Shown here in pieces: positions 42,308 through 51,675 of a stretch of 64,000 nt of DNA (positions are counted from its first letter, which is position 1; each line of letters opens with the position of its first letter). The position numbers were made by a program, and so were the translations under genes. Source of the stretch: Paratrimastix pyriformis (lineage: Eukaryota; Preaxostyla; Paratrimastigidae); assembly GCA_027972325.1 (NCBI GenBank), contig JAPMOS010000091.1, forward strand, positions 62,501 through 126,500, written 5' to 3'. Below the pieces are notes generated by a model. That model worked only from the letters and a program-made list of their open reading frames with translations. It did no database searches and was not told the DNA's origin.

Positions 42308-43447
42308 TTAGTCATCATCGAGATCGATATTCCGTCCCTTGTAAGTGTATCGTGGCCTTGGCGGGGCCATCGGTATAGGAGGGATTGGGGGCGGAGGTGG
42401 AGTTACCAGCCGGGGCATTGCTCGCCTGGCGCGTCCCGGTGCCGCCGGAAGAGATGCTAGTTCTTCCCAGTCATCGGCGCGAATAATGGGCAAATTCGCG
42501 ACAGATGGCGCCGGCCCAACAGAAAGAAGGGAAGGCCAAGAAGACCGCGAGGGCGTCGCCGTCGCATCCCCTACAACCACAGTGCGAGCCGGCTGCGCTC
42601 TGAGCGCGGCACCGTATTGGGCCGCAAGCATCGCCTCTTCATCCAGAGCGTTCTGGGCGAACTTCTGCTTGTCTCCGCTGGTGTACTGGGAGTATGTACC
42701 CCGAAGGTAATTCTGGACCGTAGTGGGACGCCTGGCTCGAGGGTTTGGTCCTATAGCTTTCCGTCGCTCCATATACTCCTTGTAGATTGCCCTCTTCTCG
42801 ATATCCGTCTTGCCAGGCTGACTGTAGAGTTCACTGTAGCGCTTCTTCAGTTGGTCGACCTGTGCATCGTATGCCCGAAGAGCGGCAGAGCGTTGAGCCC
42901 GAAGAGGTGCAGTCTTTGCCCGTTCGGCTTGCTTGGCTCTCTTCCGCTCCTCGGCCCTGTATTTGCGGTACGCGTCGGGCTCCATTCCGTGGCGCTGGGC
43001 TGTCCAATACGCTCGGGAAATTTCTTGCATCGCCCGCATGGCAGCCGCTTTATCTTTGGTGGAATCATAGACGCGATGGTATGCCGCGCTCATCTGCTGC
43101 CGTACTTCTGGCGGGTACCGCGGGGGAGCTTCTGCTCGTTTTTGAGCACGGGCCAAGGCCATTGTTCGGGCAATCAGTTCTCGCTCGACCTCCCTGCGAG
43201 TCACTTCCTGATCGGGAGTCCAAGCTGCTTGATAGTAAAGCCTTGCTGCGGTATCAAACCGCTTCGATGCCGCTACGACACGGCCGTACGCGCCTCCATC
43301 ATGATGAGTCCGATTCCCCTGAGGCCGCTTTGGAGCCGCCAGATCGAGAGGATTGAACCTGGACGGTTTGACCTTCCGGCCACCAGCGCCAACAATTTTC
43401 GGCTTCGGCGGCTGATAAAGAACCGCTCCGGTGAGTGATCTTAGCAT
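42308..43447 (-). CDS. Basic Ala/Arg-rich virion-type protein (element B)
   Basis: 379 residues, strongly basic, with a long Ala/Arg/Lys helical centre (residues ~60-250) and a Pro-rich end (PPPPPIPPIPMAPPRPRYTY). The N-terminus is AVLYQPPKPKIVGAGGRKVK. No TM. It resembles core or minor capsid proteins in composition only. A T-run promoter-like motif followed by cgcgacacc lies upstream of the ATG. Looks whole. Element A's basic protein (8344-8764 and 18776-18976) could be its counterpart, but no alignment is convincing. Confidence 0.5.
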   Translation of the reverse strand: MLRSLTGAVLYQPPKPKIVGAGGRKVKPSRFNPLDLAAPKRPQGNRTHHDGGAYGRVVAASKRFDTAARLYYQAAWTPDQEVTRREVERELIARTMALARAQKRAEAPPRYPPEVRQQMSAAYHRVYDSTKDKAAAMRAMQEISRAYWTAQRHGMEPDAYRKYRAEERKRAKQAERAKTAPLRAQRSAALRAYDAQVDQLKKRYSELYSQPGKTDIEKRAIYKEYMERRKAIGPNPRARRPTTVQNYLRGTYSQYTSGDKQKFAQNALDEEAMLAAQYGAALRAQPARTVVVGDATATPSRSSWPSLLSVGPAPSVANLPIIRADDWEELASLPAAPGRARRAMPRLVTPPPPPIPPIPMAPPRPRYTYKGRNIDLDDD

Positions 43448-43520
43448 TCGTGTTTTGGTGTCGCGAAAAAATCAGCACGCACTTGGGCGCCAAAACTGGT
43501 CAGTTTTACCCGTCGCGGGT

Positions 43521-44456
43521 TTAGGCCGATGTCTCACCCTGTCCACGAAGCTCACTGACTTGCGCAATGCTTGCGAGCTTGGCGATGATCGTCTCCTTGT
43601 TGATGCTTGACCCTTTGAAGCTCGTCAAGACGGTGTTCACGATCGACATCACATCAGAGGCGCCATTCAACACACTCATATCGATGTTCAGCGCGACATC
43701 CACAGTACGCCGCACCAGTCCTTCCCTGTCGCCTCTGATCACAAACGCATCAAACCAGTCGAAGAACTCATATACGACGTTGCGATACTTGAGGTTGAGA
43801 TCAAGCAGGCTGTAGATATCCTTCGACACCACCGTATCACGGAGCAGCGTGAACTTGAGCGATTCCATCTTCTCGCATTGGAGCTTCGCGCCAAGGACGG
43901 CGACGTACTTGTCCCATTGCGCGGCAAACTGCGTCGTTGCGTTTCGGTACGATCGGTTGAAGCATGCGGTCTCATGAGAGTTGATATAGTCGCGCACCTT
44001 GTTGATCTGGCGCGTGAAGCCGCTGCCGTCCGAGACCGACTGGAGTTGCTCTTCGGAAAGCGCCATTCCGTAGCAGCGCAGCTCTTCTACCATCTCGCCG
44101 AGCTCGCGCTTTGTGTCCACGTCCTCACTCCAGCGCAACGTGTCGCCGTTCAGAAGGGGGAAGATGTAACGGTCAAACTTGAGTGAGCTCCTCATGATCT
44201 TGCTCGACGCGAGAAGCGGTACTTGACGTTGCCACGAAGCCTTGATGTTGCGCTTCACCTTGTCCGCAAACTCAATCTCCACGATCTCGTCTGTGGGTTC
44301 CACGGGTGGATTGGGAACGCCGGCCGGATCGACGGCAAGCGTGGGAGGAGGTGGCACGTTCACTGGTTCCATCACCGTCGCAGCAGCGGAACGCGCCTGA
44401 AGATCTGCTTGGAGTGCTTTGACTTGAGCAGAGATTGCTTGTGTTGGTGCAGCCAT
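43521..44456 (-). CDS. Conserved ~310-residue unknown, homologue of element A 7393-8308
   Basis: 311 residues. N-terminal helix and Pro-rich linker (PVNVPPPPTLAVDP), then VEIEFADKVKRNIKASWQRQVPLL, a central FPLLNGDTLRWSEDVDTK segment and a C-terminal helical bundle (LKYRNVVYEFFDWFDAFVIR, then a Val/Leu-rich helix). The last two match element A. It lies beside the fibre gene. TCTATTTTTTCC precedes the start by ~15 bases. Looks whole. Conserved in both elements but with no recognised fold. Confidence 0.6.
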   Translation of the reverse strand: MAAPTQAISAQVKALQADLQARSAAATVMEPVNVPPPPTLAVDPAGVPNPPVEPTDEIVEIEFADKVKRNIKASWQRQVPLLASSKIMRSSLKFDRYIFPLLNGDTLRWSEDVDTKRELGEMVEELRCYGMALSEEQLQSVSDGSGFTRQINKVRDYINSHETACFNRSYRNATTQFAAQWDKYVAVLGAKLQCEKMESLKFTLLRDTVVSKDIYSLLDLNLKYRNVVYEFFDWFDAFVIRGDREGLVRRTVDVALNIDMSVLNGASDVMSIVNTVLTSFKGSSINKETIIAKLASIAQVSELRGQGETSA

Positions 44457-44508
44457 TTCGACTTGGAAAAAATAGACACCTGCGAGAGCAACCGAAAAAT
44501 GGCACGCT

Positions 44509-47500
44509 TTACTGCAGCTTCGCCTTCACCACCTCAAGCAGCGCCGCCATGCCGGAGCGCAGGTCATCAACTTGAGCTTGGAGTGAGACGATGGTGGCGT
44601 GCTGTTTCTGGATCTCGTTCAGCAGCATGAACGGCAACTTGTGATCGTAAAGGCCCTCCACTTCGCCGTCCTTCATACGTACGAGATCGGGACACACGGT
44701 AACGGCTTCATCGGCAATCAAACCATAACACTTCGCGCCGGATGGGTCGCTCCTGTACCGGAAGTTAACCGGCCGCAGCCGATATAACGAGGACGTGTCT
44801 TCCATGTTGACGATATCGGTCTTGTACTTTGCAGCGGACGCAGGCAGGCCAATCTTCCCGTCGTTGTCGATGCGGAGGTCCAGGCCATCCGTATCCAGTG
44901 TTGTCTGGCGTGCGACCAGTGAGTAGAACTTGGTCTTGTTGAGCTTGATAACGTCGACGCCCTCAGCGCGTAAGAAGATGCTGGGGTTGCTCGAGTTGGC
45001 TGCGTATATCGCGCCTGATACATCGGCAGAGATCACAACTACGTTCTGGTCGGATTGCATGGTGAGGGCATTCGTGTTCGCGACAGAAGCAGCTGCACCG
45101 GAACCAATGCGCATCTCAGCCCCGTTGACGGTGAGAGTGCCGTTCACGTACGTGTTGCCCGTGAGCGCGTTCACCGCGAACTGCGGCACTGCTGTCGTTC
45201 CAGATGTTCCGCTTGTCGACTCGTAAACGAACCCCGCCGAGTCAGCGTTGTATGTGCTCAGATGGATTGCTGGGCCAGTCAAACCAATCGGGCTGCAACC
45301 GGGCGCATAGATGTTAGTGTTCAGTGCGGTAGCGCCAACAGCTGAGTAATACATCCCCCAGTTTGGGTCTGTGCCGTTCATCACCAGCCGCAACGTGCTT
45401 CCAACAGGTCCAGTAACTTTGTGGAAGCCACACGACCCGTCACCAGCGCGGAGGGCATAGGTATTTATCGCCGAGTTGATCGAAGCAGTGCGGGCAACGA
45501 CAAGACCCGTTGAGTCAGTACCCAGCAAGCTCGCGGAGGTCGTTCCGCCAACGGTGAGCGACCCACCAAGGATGTGATTCCCACGGGAGTATGACGCGCC
45601 GGATGTATTCACGGCAAAGTTAACGGCGCCGCTGTTATCCTCGACGATGAGACCCGTTCCGGCCGTTGAGGTGCCTGTCTTGAGACGTAAACAGTTGCCA
45701 GTGAGTGCGAGTGCAGTGCATGACGGCGGAGTGCCCACACCATCAAGACCAGATCCCGCAGTTGAGCCACCCCAATACACGCCGCACGTTGTGTTCGAAC
45801 CGCTCAGAAGCAACTTGAGGTTTCCCGCCGACGCAACTGAGGGAACAGTGAGGACACCACCGATCGTCGCCGCGCCGCTGGTTGAGAGTGTGGTGAAGGC
45901 GCTCGCACCAGTCGCATCACGCAACACGACGCTCGAGTTGGTTGCCGTCGCCGATCCTGTGGTCATGCTGAGTACTCCATCTGCCGCACGCGATACAAAC
46001 CCTGTCGTGTAGCCACCGTACGTGAGCTTGAGTGCGCTGCTCATTGTGGTGTAGGACTCGGACGCGATGGAGTTAATCACGAGGGCGCGCGTCGCATCAG
46101 GCCGGAATATCTTGCCGATGCCACCATTGATGCTGAACATGGAATCGCTGAGATCGTTCATCGTGAGGACCAGCTTCTCGCGCGTCGGAGCACTCGGTGG
46201 ACGGATTGGATAGGTTGAGGCCACTACGCTCGTCGCATTCTGAAGGATGACCCACATGAACGGCACGACGTGAAGCATGGCAAGCGACCCAACGAACTGG
46301 ATGCTTGTCGCCCGGTTATCAATGGAGATGGCCGCTTCGGGCGCTGAAGTGAACGTGTTAGGACTCAAAATATCTACGACGATTGGGCCCGCCGCGCAGG
46401 GCATCAACCCGAGTAGGTGTACGCTGTAGTTTATGCTTTGCGCGCCTGAGCTCGTCCGCGCAATGATGCTGGTGCTAATCTGCGGCACGCTCCAAACACC
46501 GCCGGTGAACGCAAAGTTGTGGATCTCGGTAACGTTAGTGATTGCCGCAGACTTGATTGTGATGCCGCGGTACGAAAGGGTATACGGCGAGAGCGCGAGT
46601 TGCGTTCCCGTTAGCGTGGCTGCGAAGTCGGGTGAGAGCGTCGTCCCTACGGCGTGATCTAGCGCGGTCATGCAGAGAGGGCTCGTATCAACCGTCGTGA
46701 GATAGTCGTTCGTCACGTAGCTCCGCGCCGCCGTGTGTAGGAAGGTGAGCAGCACGACGCTGCCCGTCCATATCGAATCAGAATCATCACCCGTAATCGC
46801 GAGAGCCCCATCACCTCCAACTGTGAGATGCGTGGGAGTACCGAGTGTCGTGTCAGTGTTCAGTACGGCAGGAGTCCACGCGAAACGCTTCCCGGCAACC
46901 CATCCTGTACCGCTCTCAACGGCGAGGTGATAAGACGCGTCGAATGCATAACCTGGCGTGTTGCCGAACGACTCGAAGCCGGTGCGATCGCGATTAGCCA
47001 CAACAGTGATGGCGCCATTCGTGCTATAAACGTCTCCCGAAGCAAGCCCGCTGAGTCTCAGAGTTTGCGCAGTGAGGTTGCCTCCGCGCACTGTAACGCC
47101 GTTCAAGTTCAGGTCAGTAAGAGAAGGCGTTGCTGTCTCCACGGTAGCAGTCACGAGCTTTGTTGCATTCACCATCCCATCACGCATCGTCACGCCATCC
47201 ACACTCACGCCATGGTCGGCCGTACGTTCAGAAACCGTGTCCGCAACAAGCGATCCCGACGCATTGATCACCGCCGCGTTGATTGTCCCGTTTGCCGTCC
47301 GCTTCACGACCGTGCCCGACGAGGCCGCTTCGTTGTACGTGATATCCGCCACCCATTTCCCCAAGACCGTGTCGTAACGCATCAGCCGTTTATCAGTGGT
47401 GTCGTCTGCAGCGATTGAGACGTCAGTGAGTTGCCGCAGCTTGAGGTCCATTGTTGGTGCTTGTGAGAGCGCGACGTTGCCATGAAATACAACATCGCCC

Positions 47501-47655
47501 ACAAAGTCCGACGCGCCCGTAACGGAAAGCGATGACACGATAGCCCCAGATGGAAACTTGACCGGGTTGTTGCTACTGGTTGTGATTTGCGCAGATGATG
47601 CTCCAGGACAGAGAACGAGCTGCGCAGCTTGAATACTAGTGCTTGAGTCAGCCAT
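44509..47655 (-). CDS. Fibre protein with S74 chaperone domain (element B)
   Basis: 1048 residues, looks whole. N-terminal ~100 residues match A's fibre start (TMDLKLRQLTDVSIAADDTTDK compares with PDMSIGQLSNVDVSTGLVDK). A long Ser/Thr/Gly/Ala beta-repeat shaft follows, with repeats such as SANTNALTMQSDQNVVVI. The end holds the S74 chaperone: ASAAKYKTDIVNMEDTSSLYR with Ser and Lys, then RPVNFRYRSD, CYGLIADEA and CPDLVRMKDGE, and a terminal coiled coil. It is expected to trimerise, self-cleave and serve attachment. A T-run/GTCGTCG motif precedes the ATG. Confidence 0.88.
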   Translation of the reverse strand: MADSSTSIQAAQLVLCPGASSAQITTSSNNPVKFPSGAIVSSLSVTGASDFVGDVVFHGNVALSQAPTMDLKLRQLTDVSIAADDTTDKRLMRYDTVLGKWVADITYNEAASSGTVVKRTANGTINAAVINASGSLVADTVSERTADHGVSVDGVTMRDGMVNATKLVTATVETATPSLTDLNLNGVTVRGGNLTAQTLRLSGLASGDVYSTNGAITVVANRDRTGFESFGNTPGYAFDASYHLAVESGTGWVAGKRFAWTPAVLNTDTTLGTPTHLTVGGDGALAITGDDSDSIWTGSVVLLTFLHTAARSYVTNDYLTTVDTSPLCMTALDHAVGTTLSPDFAATLTGTQLALSPYTLSYRGITIKSAAITNVTEIHNFAFTGGVWSVPQISTSIIARTSSGAQSINYSVHLLGLMPCAAGPIVVDILSPNTFTSAPEAAISIDNRATSIQFVGSLAMLHVVPFMWVILQNATSVVASTYPIRPPSAPTREKLVLTMNDLSDSMFSINGGIGKIFRPDATRALVINSIASESYTTMSSALKLTYGGYTTGFVSRAADGVLSMTTGSATATNSSVVLRDATGASAFTTLSTSGAATIGGVLTVPSVASAGNLKLLLSGSNTTCGVYWGGSTAGSGLDGVGTPPSCTALALTGNCLRLKTGTSTAGTGLIVEDNSGAVNFAVNTSGASYSRGNHILGGSLTVGGTTSASLLGTDSTGLVVARTASINSAINTYALRAGDGSCGFHKVTGPVGSTLRLVMNGTDPNWGMYYSAVGATALNTNIYAPGCSPIGLTGPAIHLSTYNADSAGFVYESTSGTSGTTAVPQFAVNALTGNTYVNGTLTVNGAEMRIGSGAAASVANTNALTMQSDQNVVVISADVSGAIYAANSSNPSIFLRAEGVDVIKLNKTKFYSLVARQTTLDTDGLDLRIDNDGKIGLPASAAKYKTDIVNMEDTSSLYRLRPVNFRYRSDPSGAKCYGLIADEAVTVCPDLVRMKDGEVEGLYDHKLPFMLLNEIQKQHATIVSLQAQVDDLRSGMAALLEVVKAKLQ

Positions 47656-47698
47656 TTAGCGACGACAAAAAATAGGTGGCTTCGCGACACTGTGCCGT

Positions 47699-48958
47699 TT
47701 ACGCGATCATCAGCAAGCCGAGTACGGTGGCGACGGAAGCAATGAGAGGCTTGTTGAAAGTGTGTCCTGGTGCAGGTGGGTCGACGACAGGCGTGATAAC
47801 AGGTACGGGAGCAGGCGCCGGAGTGGGTTCGCTTGAGATACGTCGCAGCGCTTCGTAATGGTACGTGTTTTCGGTTGTGAGTTGCGAGTTAATCATCTGG
47901 TCAAACTGCGTCTTGCGCGTCTCGAATGCCTTGACGCTCTCAGTCAGCTGCGCGCTGTCGTATGCGATGCTCTCATGAAGATGCAACATAATTCGCTCCA
48001 GGTCACGCTGCGATGCCTCCGTCTCCGAAATGAACTTGATCTCGCGGCCATACTCGGGAAGCGTCATGCGGTAGCGCTTTTCAACAGAACCCAAATCGGA
48101 CAGCAGCGAGTAGGTTGCCTTCATCTGACGCAGCTCCGCCGTCCGTTGAGCAATCGTCTTGGCCTCAGCCTGGAGCGACATGCGATGATCATTCTGCACT
48201 TCCGCAATGTGACGTAGCGCCGTGTAGTATCGCGCCGTCTCACTGGCCACTGCACGCTCTTGCGCCGTCATAGTGGCGAGCGTCTGAACTTGGAACATGG
48301 AGTCGCTGGCGTTGATGAGCTGCATCGTGCCTATACTCACAGAACCGTTTCCTACAATGCTCACATCGATCGTTTGCGTGTTGAAGAAGACGTTACCAAA
48401 GCTGATGGGCTCTGGCTTGACGGGTGGCGATTGATGCGCGGCCAGCTCGCTGTAGAAGCGTACAATTGCGGCGTTGTTGGGGTACTGATAAAACGTCATG
48501 AACCATGCATTGACGTCCACCGTGGTCCAGAAACGTGATCCGATACGGGAAGGCTGCGTGCCGTACATCAGGAACTCCAACTCATTGTAGCGGTTGTAAC
48601 GCTCAAGCGTGCGATCCGCACCCTTCGGTACTTCGACTGCCTTGTTGCGACTGAACGCGTACTGGAAGCTCTCAATTCCTTCGTTGAGATGGGCCTCGTT
48701 GGCGGACCACTGCGCTTGCGCCTCGCGATACTCAGCCATAGCCCTAGTGTATTCACGAAAAGACGTCTCCATCATCGCGAGAACGGCAACAGCTTCGGGA
48801 TTCGTCATGGAGTCGCGCTTCCCTGTCGCGAGTTGACGATATAAGTTGAGTGAGATGCGGTGGCCAAGCTTCTCTTCTGCGGTCATCCAATCCCAGCCAT
48901 GCTCACGTATCTGTTTGCTCCACTCTTCGTTGAAGTCTTCGGCGATAGGCCTGTCCAT
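47699..48958 (-). CDS. Stalked single-TM protein (element B)
   Basis: 419 residues. Mostly helical ectodomain (long Glu/Ala/Arg helices, residues ~225-370), with WFMTFYQYPNNAAIVRFYSEL then PPVKPEPISFGNVFF matching element A's 381-residue protein. A Pro-rich stalk (PTPAPAPVPVITPVVDPPAPG) leads to a C-terminal TM (LIASVATVLGLLMIA). Unlike A it lacks the Cys cluster. It probably sits in a virion membrane. Looks whole. Confidence 0.55.
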   Translation of the reverse strand: MDRPIAEDFNEEWSKQIREHGWDWMTAEEKLGHRISLNLYRQLATGKRDSMTNPEAVAVLAMMETSFREYTRAMAEYREAQAQWSANEAHLNEGIESFQYAFSRNKAVEVPKGADRTLERYNRYNELEFLMYGTQPSRIGSRFWTTVDVNAWFMTFYQYPNNAAIVRFYSELAAHQSPPVKPEPISFGNVFFNTQTIDVSIVGNGSVSIGTMQLINASDSMFQVQTLATMTAQERAVASETARYYTALRHIAEVQNDHRMSLQAEAKTIAQRTAELRQMKATYSLLSDLGSVEKRYRMTLPEYGREIKFISETEASQRDLERIMLHLHESIAYDSAQLTESVKAFETRKTQFDQMINSQLTTENTYHYEALRRISSEPTPAPAPVPVITPVVDPPAPGHTFNKPLIASVATVLGLLMIA

Positions 48959-48997
48959 TTCGGCAGCATAAAAAAGCTTTACAGCTGCGAAGCATGT

Positions 48998-50004
48998 TTA
49001 ATGGTGCACGAACGGCACTTTGGCAAAGGGATCTGACGCGTCTGTAGATGACGACGGCGCGGAGGGTGCAGTTGAAGATGAAGACGATGTCGCTTGGGAG
49101 GAGTCCGGTGAGCCACCTTTTTTAGAGACGTCCAGAGGGGCAGACTGCATCACACCTGCGACAACAGATACCATCGTCACGGCAAGAAGGCGGGTTGCTG
49201 GGGTAAGATTTGATGCAAACTCCGGGTTCTCACGCATCCAGTCCTTGATCGCATCAGAAATGGCGGGCTTGTTCGCATCGAGTTGGGCTTTCACGGGAGT
49301 GGTGTCGCGCTTCATAAGACGGCCACCTGCGATGGCCAATCCACTCACCCCCGCAATGTATGTGTCCGTCATCACGTCTGAGTGAGTCAACGCATCAACA
49401 AGTTTCTGATCCACTTTCCCTCGTAGGTCCGAGTGATAGCTCTCGAGTTCTTCGTCGGAAAGGCCCCGCAGGTCCGCCTCCAAGATGTCCTTCACCCCGA
49501 GCTTCTTAGCGAGGCCAGCGACGAGGTGCTCTTTCGCCGCGCGCTCCCGCATGGAAGCTATGGCCTGCGGATGGCTTGACCCCGCAACGTCGGATGTTAC
49601 GACGTCGTCAGCATACCTCTTCGCCTCAATTTTTCCACGATCGGTACGGATGTCGCTGGTGGTGGAGCATCAAGGGGCGTCGCTGCCGCTTTTGACGCTT
49701 GGACTTGATGGGCTCATCAATGTCGGGCGGATGCGACATTTCGTCGGCAACGGATTCCCTCACCTTCCGGAAGAACTCATCATCTTCGTTGCCATCACCG
49801 TCTTCTGGCGCAACATCCTCAAAGTCTTCGGGAATATCATCATCTGGACAGTCTGGGGCATCTTCTTGTTCCTTCTTCTCACCAACAGTCTCTTTTTTCT
49901 TCTGCAAGCGGCACGGGCGGATCTTCGTGCTTCGTGTTCATGTGGCGACTCAGAGATCCTTGTGACTTGTATGTCTTGTCGCACTTTGGGCACTGGAAGG
50001 CCAT
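48998..50004 (-). pseudogene. Acidic protein with C2H2 finger and LSDEEL domain (element B)
   Basis: At about 49940-50004 the minus strand encodes a C2H2 finger (FQCPKCDKTYKSQGSLSRH). Next to it come Asp/Glu-rich sequence (DDDIPEDFEDVAPEDGDG) and the helical domain at 48998-49552 that matches A's 26155-27153 protein (LGVKDILEADLRGLSDEEL). It ends with a Ser/Ala tail. In A the same finger lies on the ATPase instead. It is divergent from the ATPase. Fossil state. Confidence 0.5.
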
Positions 50005-50074
50005 TTTATCCGGAGGAACAAAAGCTCTCGTCTGCGGGGGGCCAGAAAATGTTGCGATTTCTTTACGGGCCTAA

Positions 50075-50842
50075 ATGAGTCAACTGACTCCGAGGATTGC
50101 TGCCGACGAAGCCGAGTTTCTTGATAGGAACCAGGACTTTGACTGGGACGCGCTCACAAGCGAGCCATTCACTTGTCTGATCTACGGAAGCCCGCGAAGT
50201 GGGAAAAGTTATCTCCTCCGTTGGCTCTTGAGCACGATCGCTAGCCGTTATGACCTTGTATATGTTTTCAGCATCTCCAGTGACGCGATAGGATACTATG
50301 ACGAAGTTGGTATTGATCGCCACCATGTGATGCCGGGGTTTGATTCGCCTGCCTCACGAAACCTTCTCAAACACATGATCGAGACCGCAAACGCAAACGT
50401 CGCCAAGTATATCGGGAGCAGGGTTCCTGTCGAGCGCATCCTTCCGCGGACTCTCATTATCTGCGATGATATTATCTCGCCAGGTGGGGAGCAGCACCAT
50501 CTGGGGGCGTTGAAGTCTCTCTCCACAAATTATCGTCACCTCAACATGAGTCTGATCCTCACGACACAATACGTCAACGAAGTGAACAAGGTGATGCGAG
50601 AGACGGTGGACTACCACATCCTGTTCAAGCATGAATCCAAAACCGCACTCGACTATTTCGCGGCCGGGTGCTTTGCCTGGGCGCACTGGAAGCCCAGTGT
50701 CCAGTATATCATCAGCAACTACACGGGAGACCACAAGTGTATCATCGTGAACAAGCGGGCCGAACGCACCGCGTATACCGTGTTCAAGGCACCAGCAAAA
50801 AATGAGTCCGATGACGACCTTAGTTTAGACCAAGCTTGTTGA
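50075..50842 (+). CDS. A32-like packaging ATPase (element B)
   Basis: 255 residues, looks whole. Walker A LIYGSPRSGKSYLL near residue 36, Walker B TLIICDDIISPGGEQ near residue 130, and the sensor LILTTQYVNEV near residue 165. The finger found in A's ATPase is absent. A32-type ATPases thread DNA into the capsid. Homologous to 25036-26088 by motif order and size of the core. Confidence 0.88.
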   Translation: MSQLTPRIAADEAEFLDRNQDFDWDALTSEPFTCLIYGSPRSGKSYLLRWLLSTIASRYDLVYVFSISSDAIGYYDEVGIDRHHVMPGFDSPASRNLLKHMIETANANVAKYIGSRVPVERILPRTLIICDDIISPGGEQHHLGALKSLSTNYRHLNMSLILTTQYVNEVNKVMRETVDYHILFKHESKTALDYFAAGCFAWAHWKPSVQYIISNYTGDHKCIIVNKRAERTAYTVFKAPAKNESDDDLSLDQAC

Positions 50843-51011
50843 CGATCGTAGGGGCCATGAATGCGAGTCCGCCGGCCATGATACCGGCGATAAAGAGATC
50901 CGTTGCGTTCGTGGGGCGGCCGAGAACGAATTTGTTCGCGGTCCAGACGAGTCCAGCCGTGCCGGCACCAATTACTGCGGGAGTGCTGATATCGTTGTGA
51001 GTCGACGACAT
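50820..51011 (-). CDS. 63-residue membrane protein (element B)
   Basis: Start at 51011 (MSSTHNDISTPAVIGAG). Two hydrophobic segments: AVIGAGTAGLVWTANKFV and LFIAGIMAGGLAFMAPTIV. The latter resembles a segment of A's 155-residue protein. Its end overlaps the 3' end of the convergent ATPase by about 23 bases. A T6/GTTTGCGAC motif is upstream. Confidence 0.55.
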   Translation of the reverse strand: MSSTHNDISTPAVIGAGTAGLVWTANKFVLGRPTNATDLFIAGIMAGGLAFMAPTIVNKLGLN

Positions 51012-51078
51012 GTTTATTGAGCTGCTTTTGTCGCAAACAAAAAACTGAGCACGCACTGACTGAGAAAAAGCGGCAACT

Positions 51079-51600
51079 TTACAGGACGTAGATGGTAAAG
51101 GTCTTGCCCTCGTAGTTCGCACCGAAGATATCGAACAGGCTCGCGTCGTGTCCATTCTGCTCGCGCACGCCAATCCTGTAGACCGACGTGGGTCCGTTGC
51201 CAAAAGCGCCATCGCTGCGCACGACAGCATACGTCTTGCCGTTGTAGATGAACTTAGCGATGAATGCACGTGCAGCAAGCTTTGAGATGAAGGCAGCCGC
51301 ATCGCCGGACTCGCGGTAGAAGTAGAACTGTTGCTTCATGTCGTTATACGCAGTGACTTTGAGATTGAACGGAGTGCCGAGCGACATCGAACCGCCTCCT
51401 GGAGTTGCGCCGCCAGAAACCGGCATCGGAATATGCGTGCGAAGATAGCGATCGATGAGAAGATACGACGATCCGGCAGCCACGCCCGTCCAGAGCGCCA
51501 CCTGAGAATTCGGCATCATGTGTTGAACGTACTTCGTGACGAGATACACGCCCACTCCCGTCCCTGCCCCAACAACTGCAGCGTTTGTGATCTGCGACAT
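51079..51600 (-). CDS. Membrane-anchored beta-rich protein (element B)
   Basis: Start at the Met at 51600 (MSQITNAAVVGAGTGVGVYLV) rather than 13 codons earlier; it then begins with a TM. A second hydrophobic segment (ALWTGVAAGSSYLLI) follows near residue 33, then a ~110-residue soluble part ending FTIYVL. The N-terminal TM resembles that of the 63-residue neighbour, suggesting tandem duplication. No family. Looks whole. A T5/GTCGCCG motif is upstream. Confidence 0.5.
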   Translation of the reverse strand: MSQITNAAVVGAGTGVGVYLVTKYVQHMMPNSQVALWTGVAAGSSYLLIDRYLRTHIPMPVSGGATPGGGSMSLGTPFNLKVTAYNDMKQQFYFYRESGDAAAFISKLAARAFIAKFIYNGKTYAVVRSDGAFGNGPTSVYRIGVREQNGHDASLFDIFGANYEGKTFTIYVL

Positions 51601-51675
51601 CAATCTGTTTACGGCGACAGAAAAAGATCTCAGCTTCAACCTCAGCTTAATTGAAACGTTTTTATCGCTGCCGAA

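Noticed and set aside
48998-49552. Standalone small gene at this place
   Set aside because: Alignment to the element A acidic protein shows it is one part of a longer fossil locus, so it is reported within that locus.
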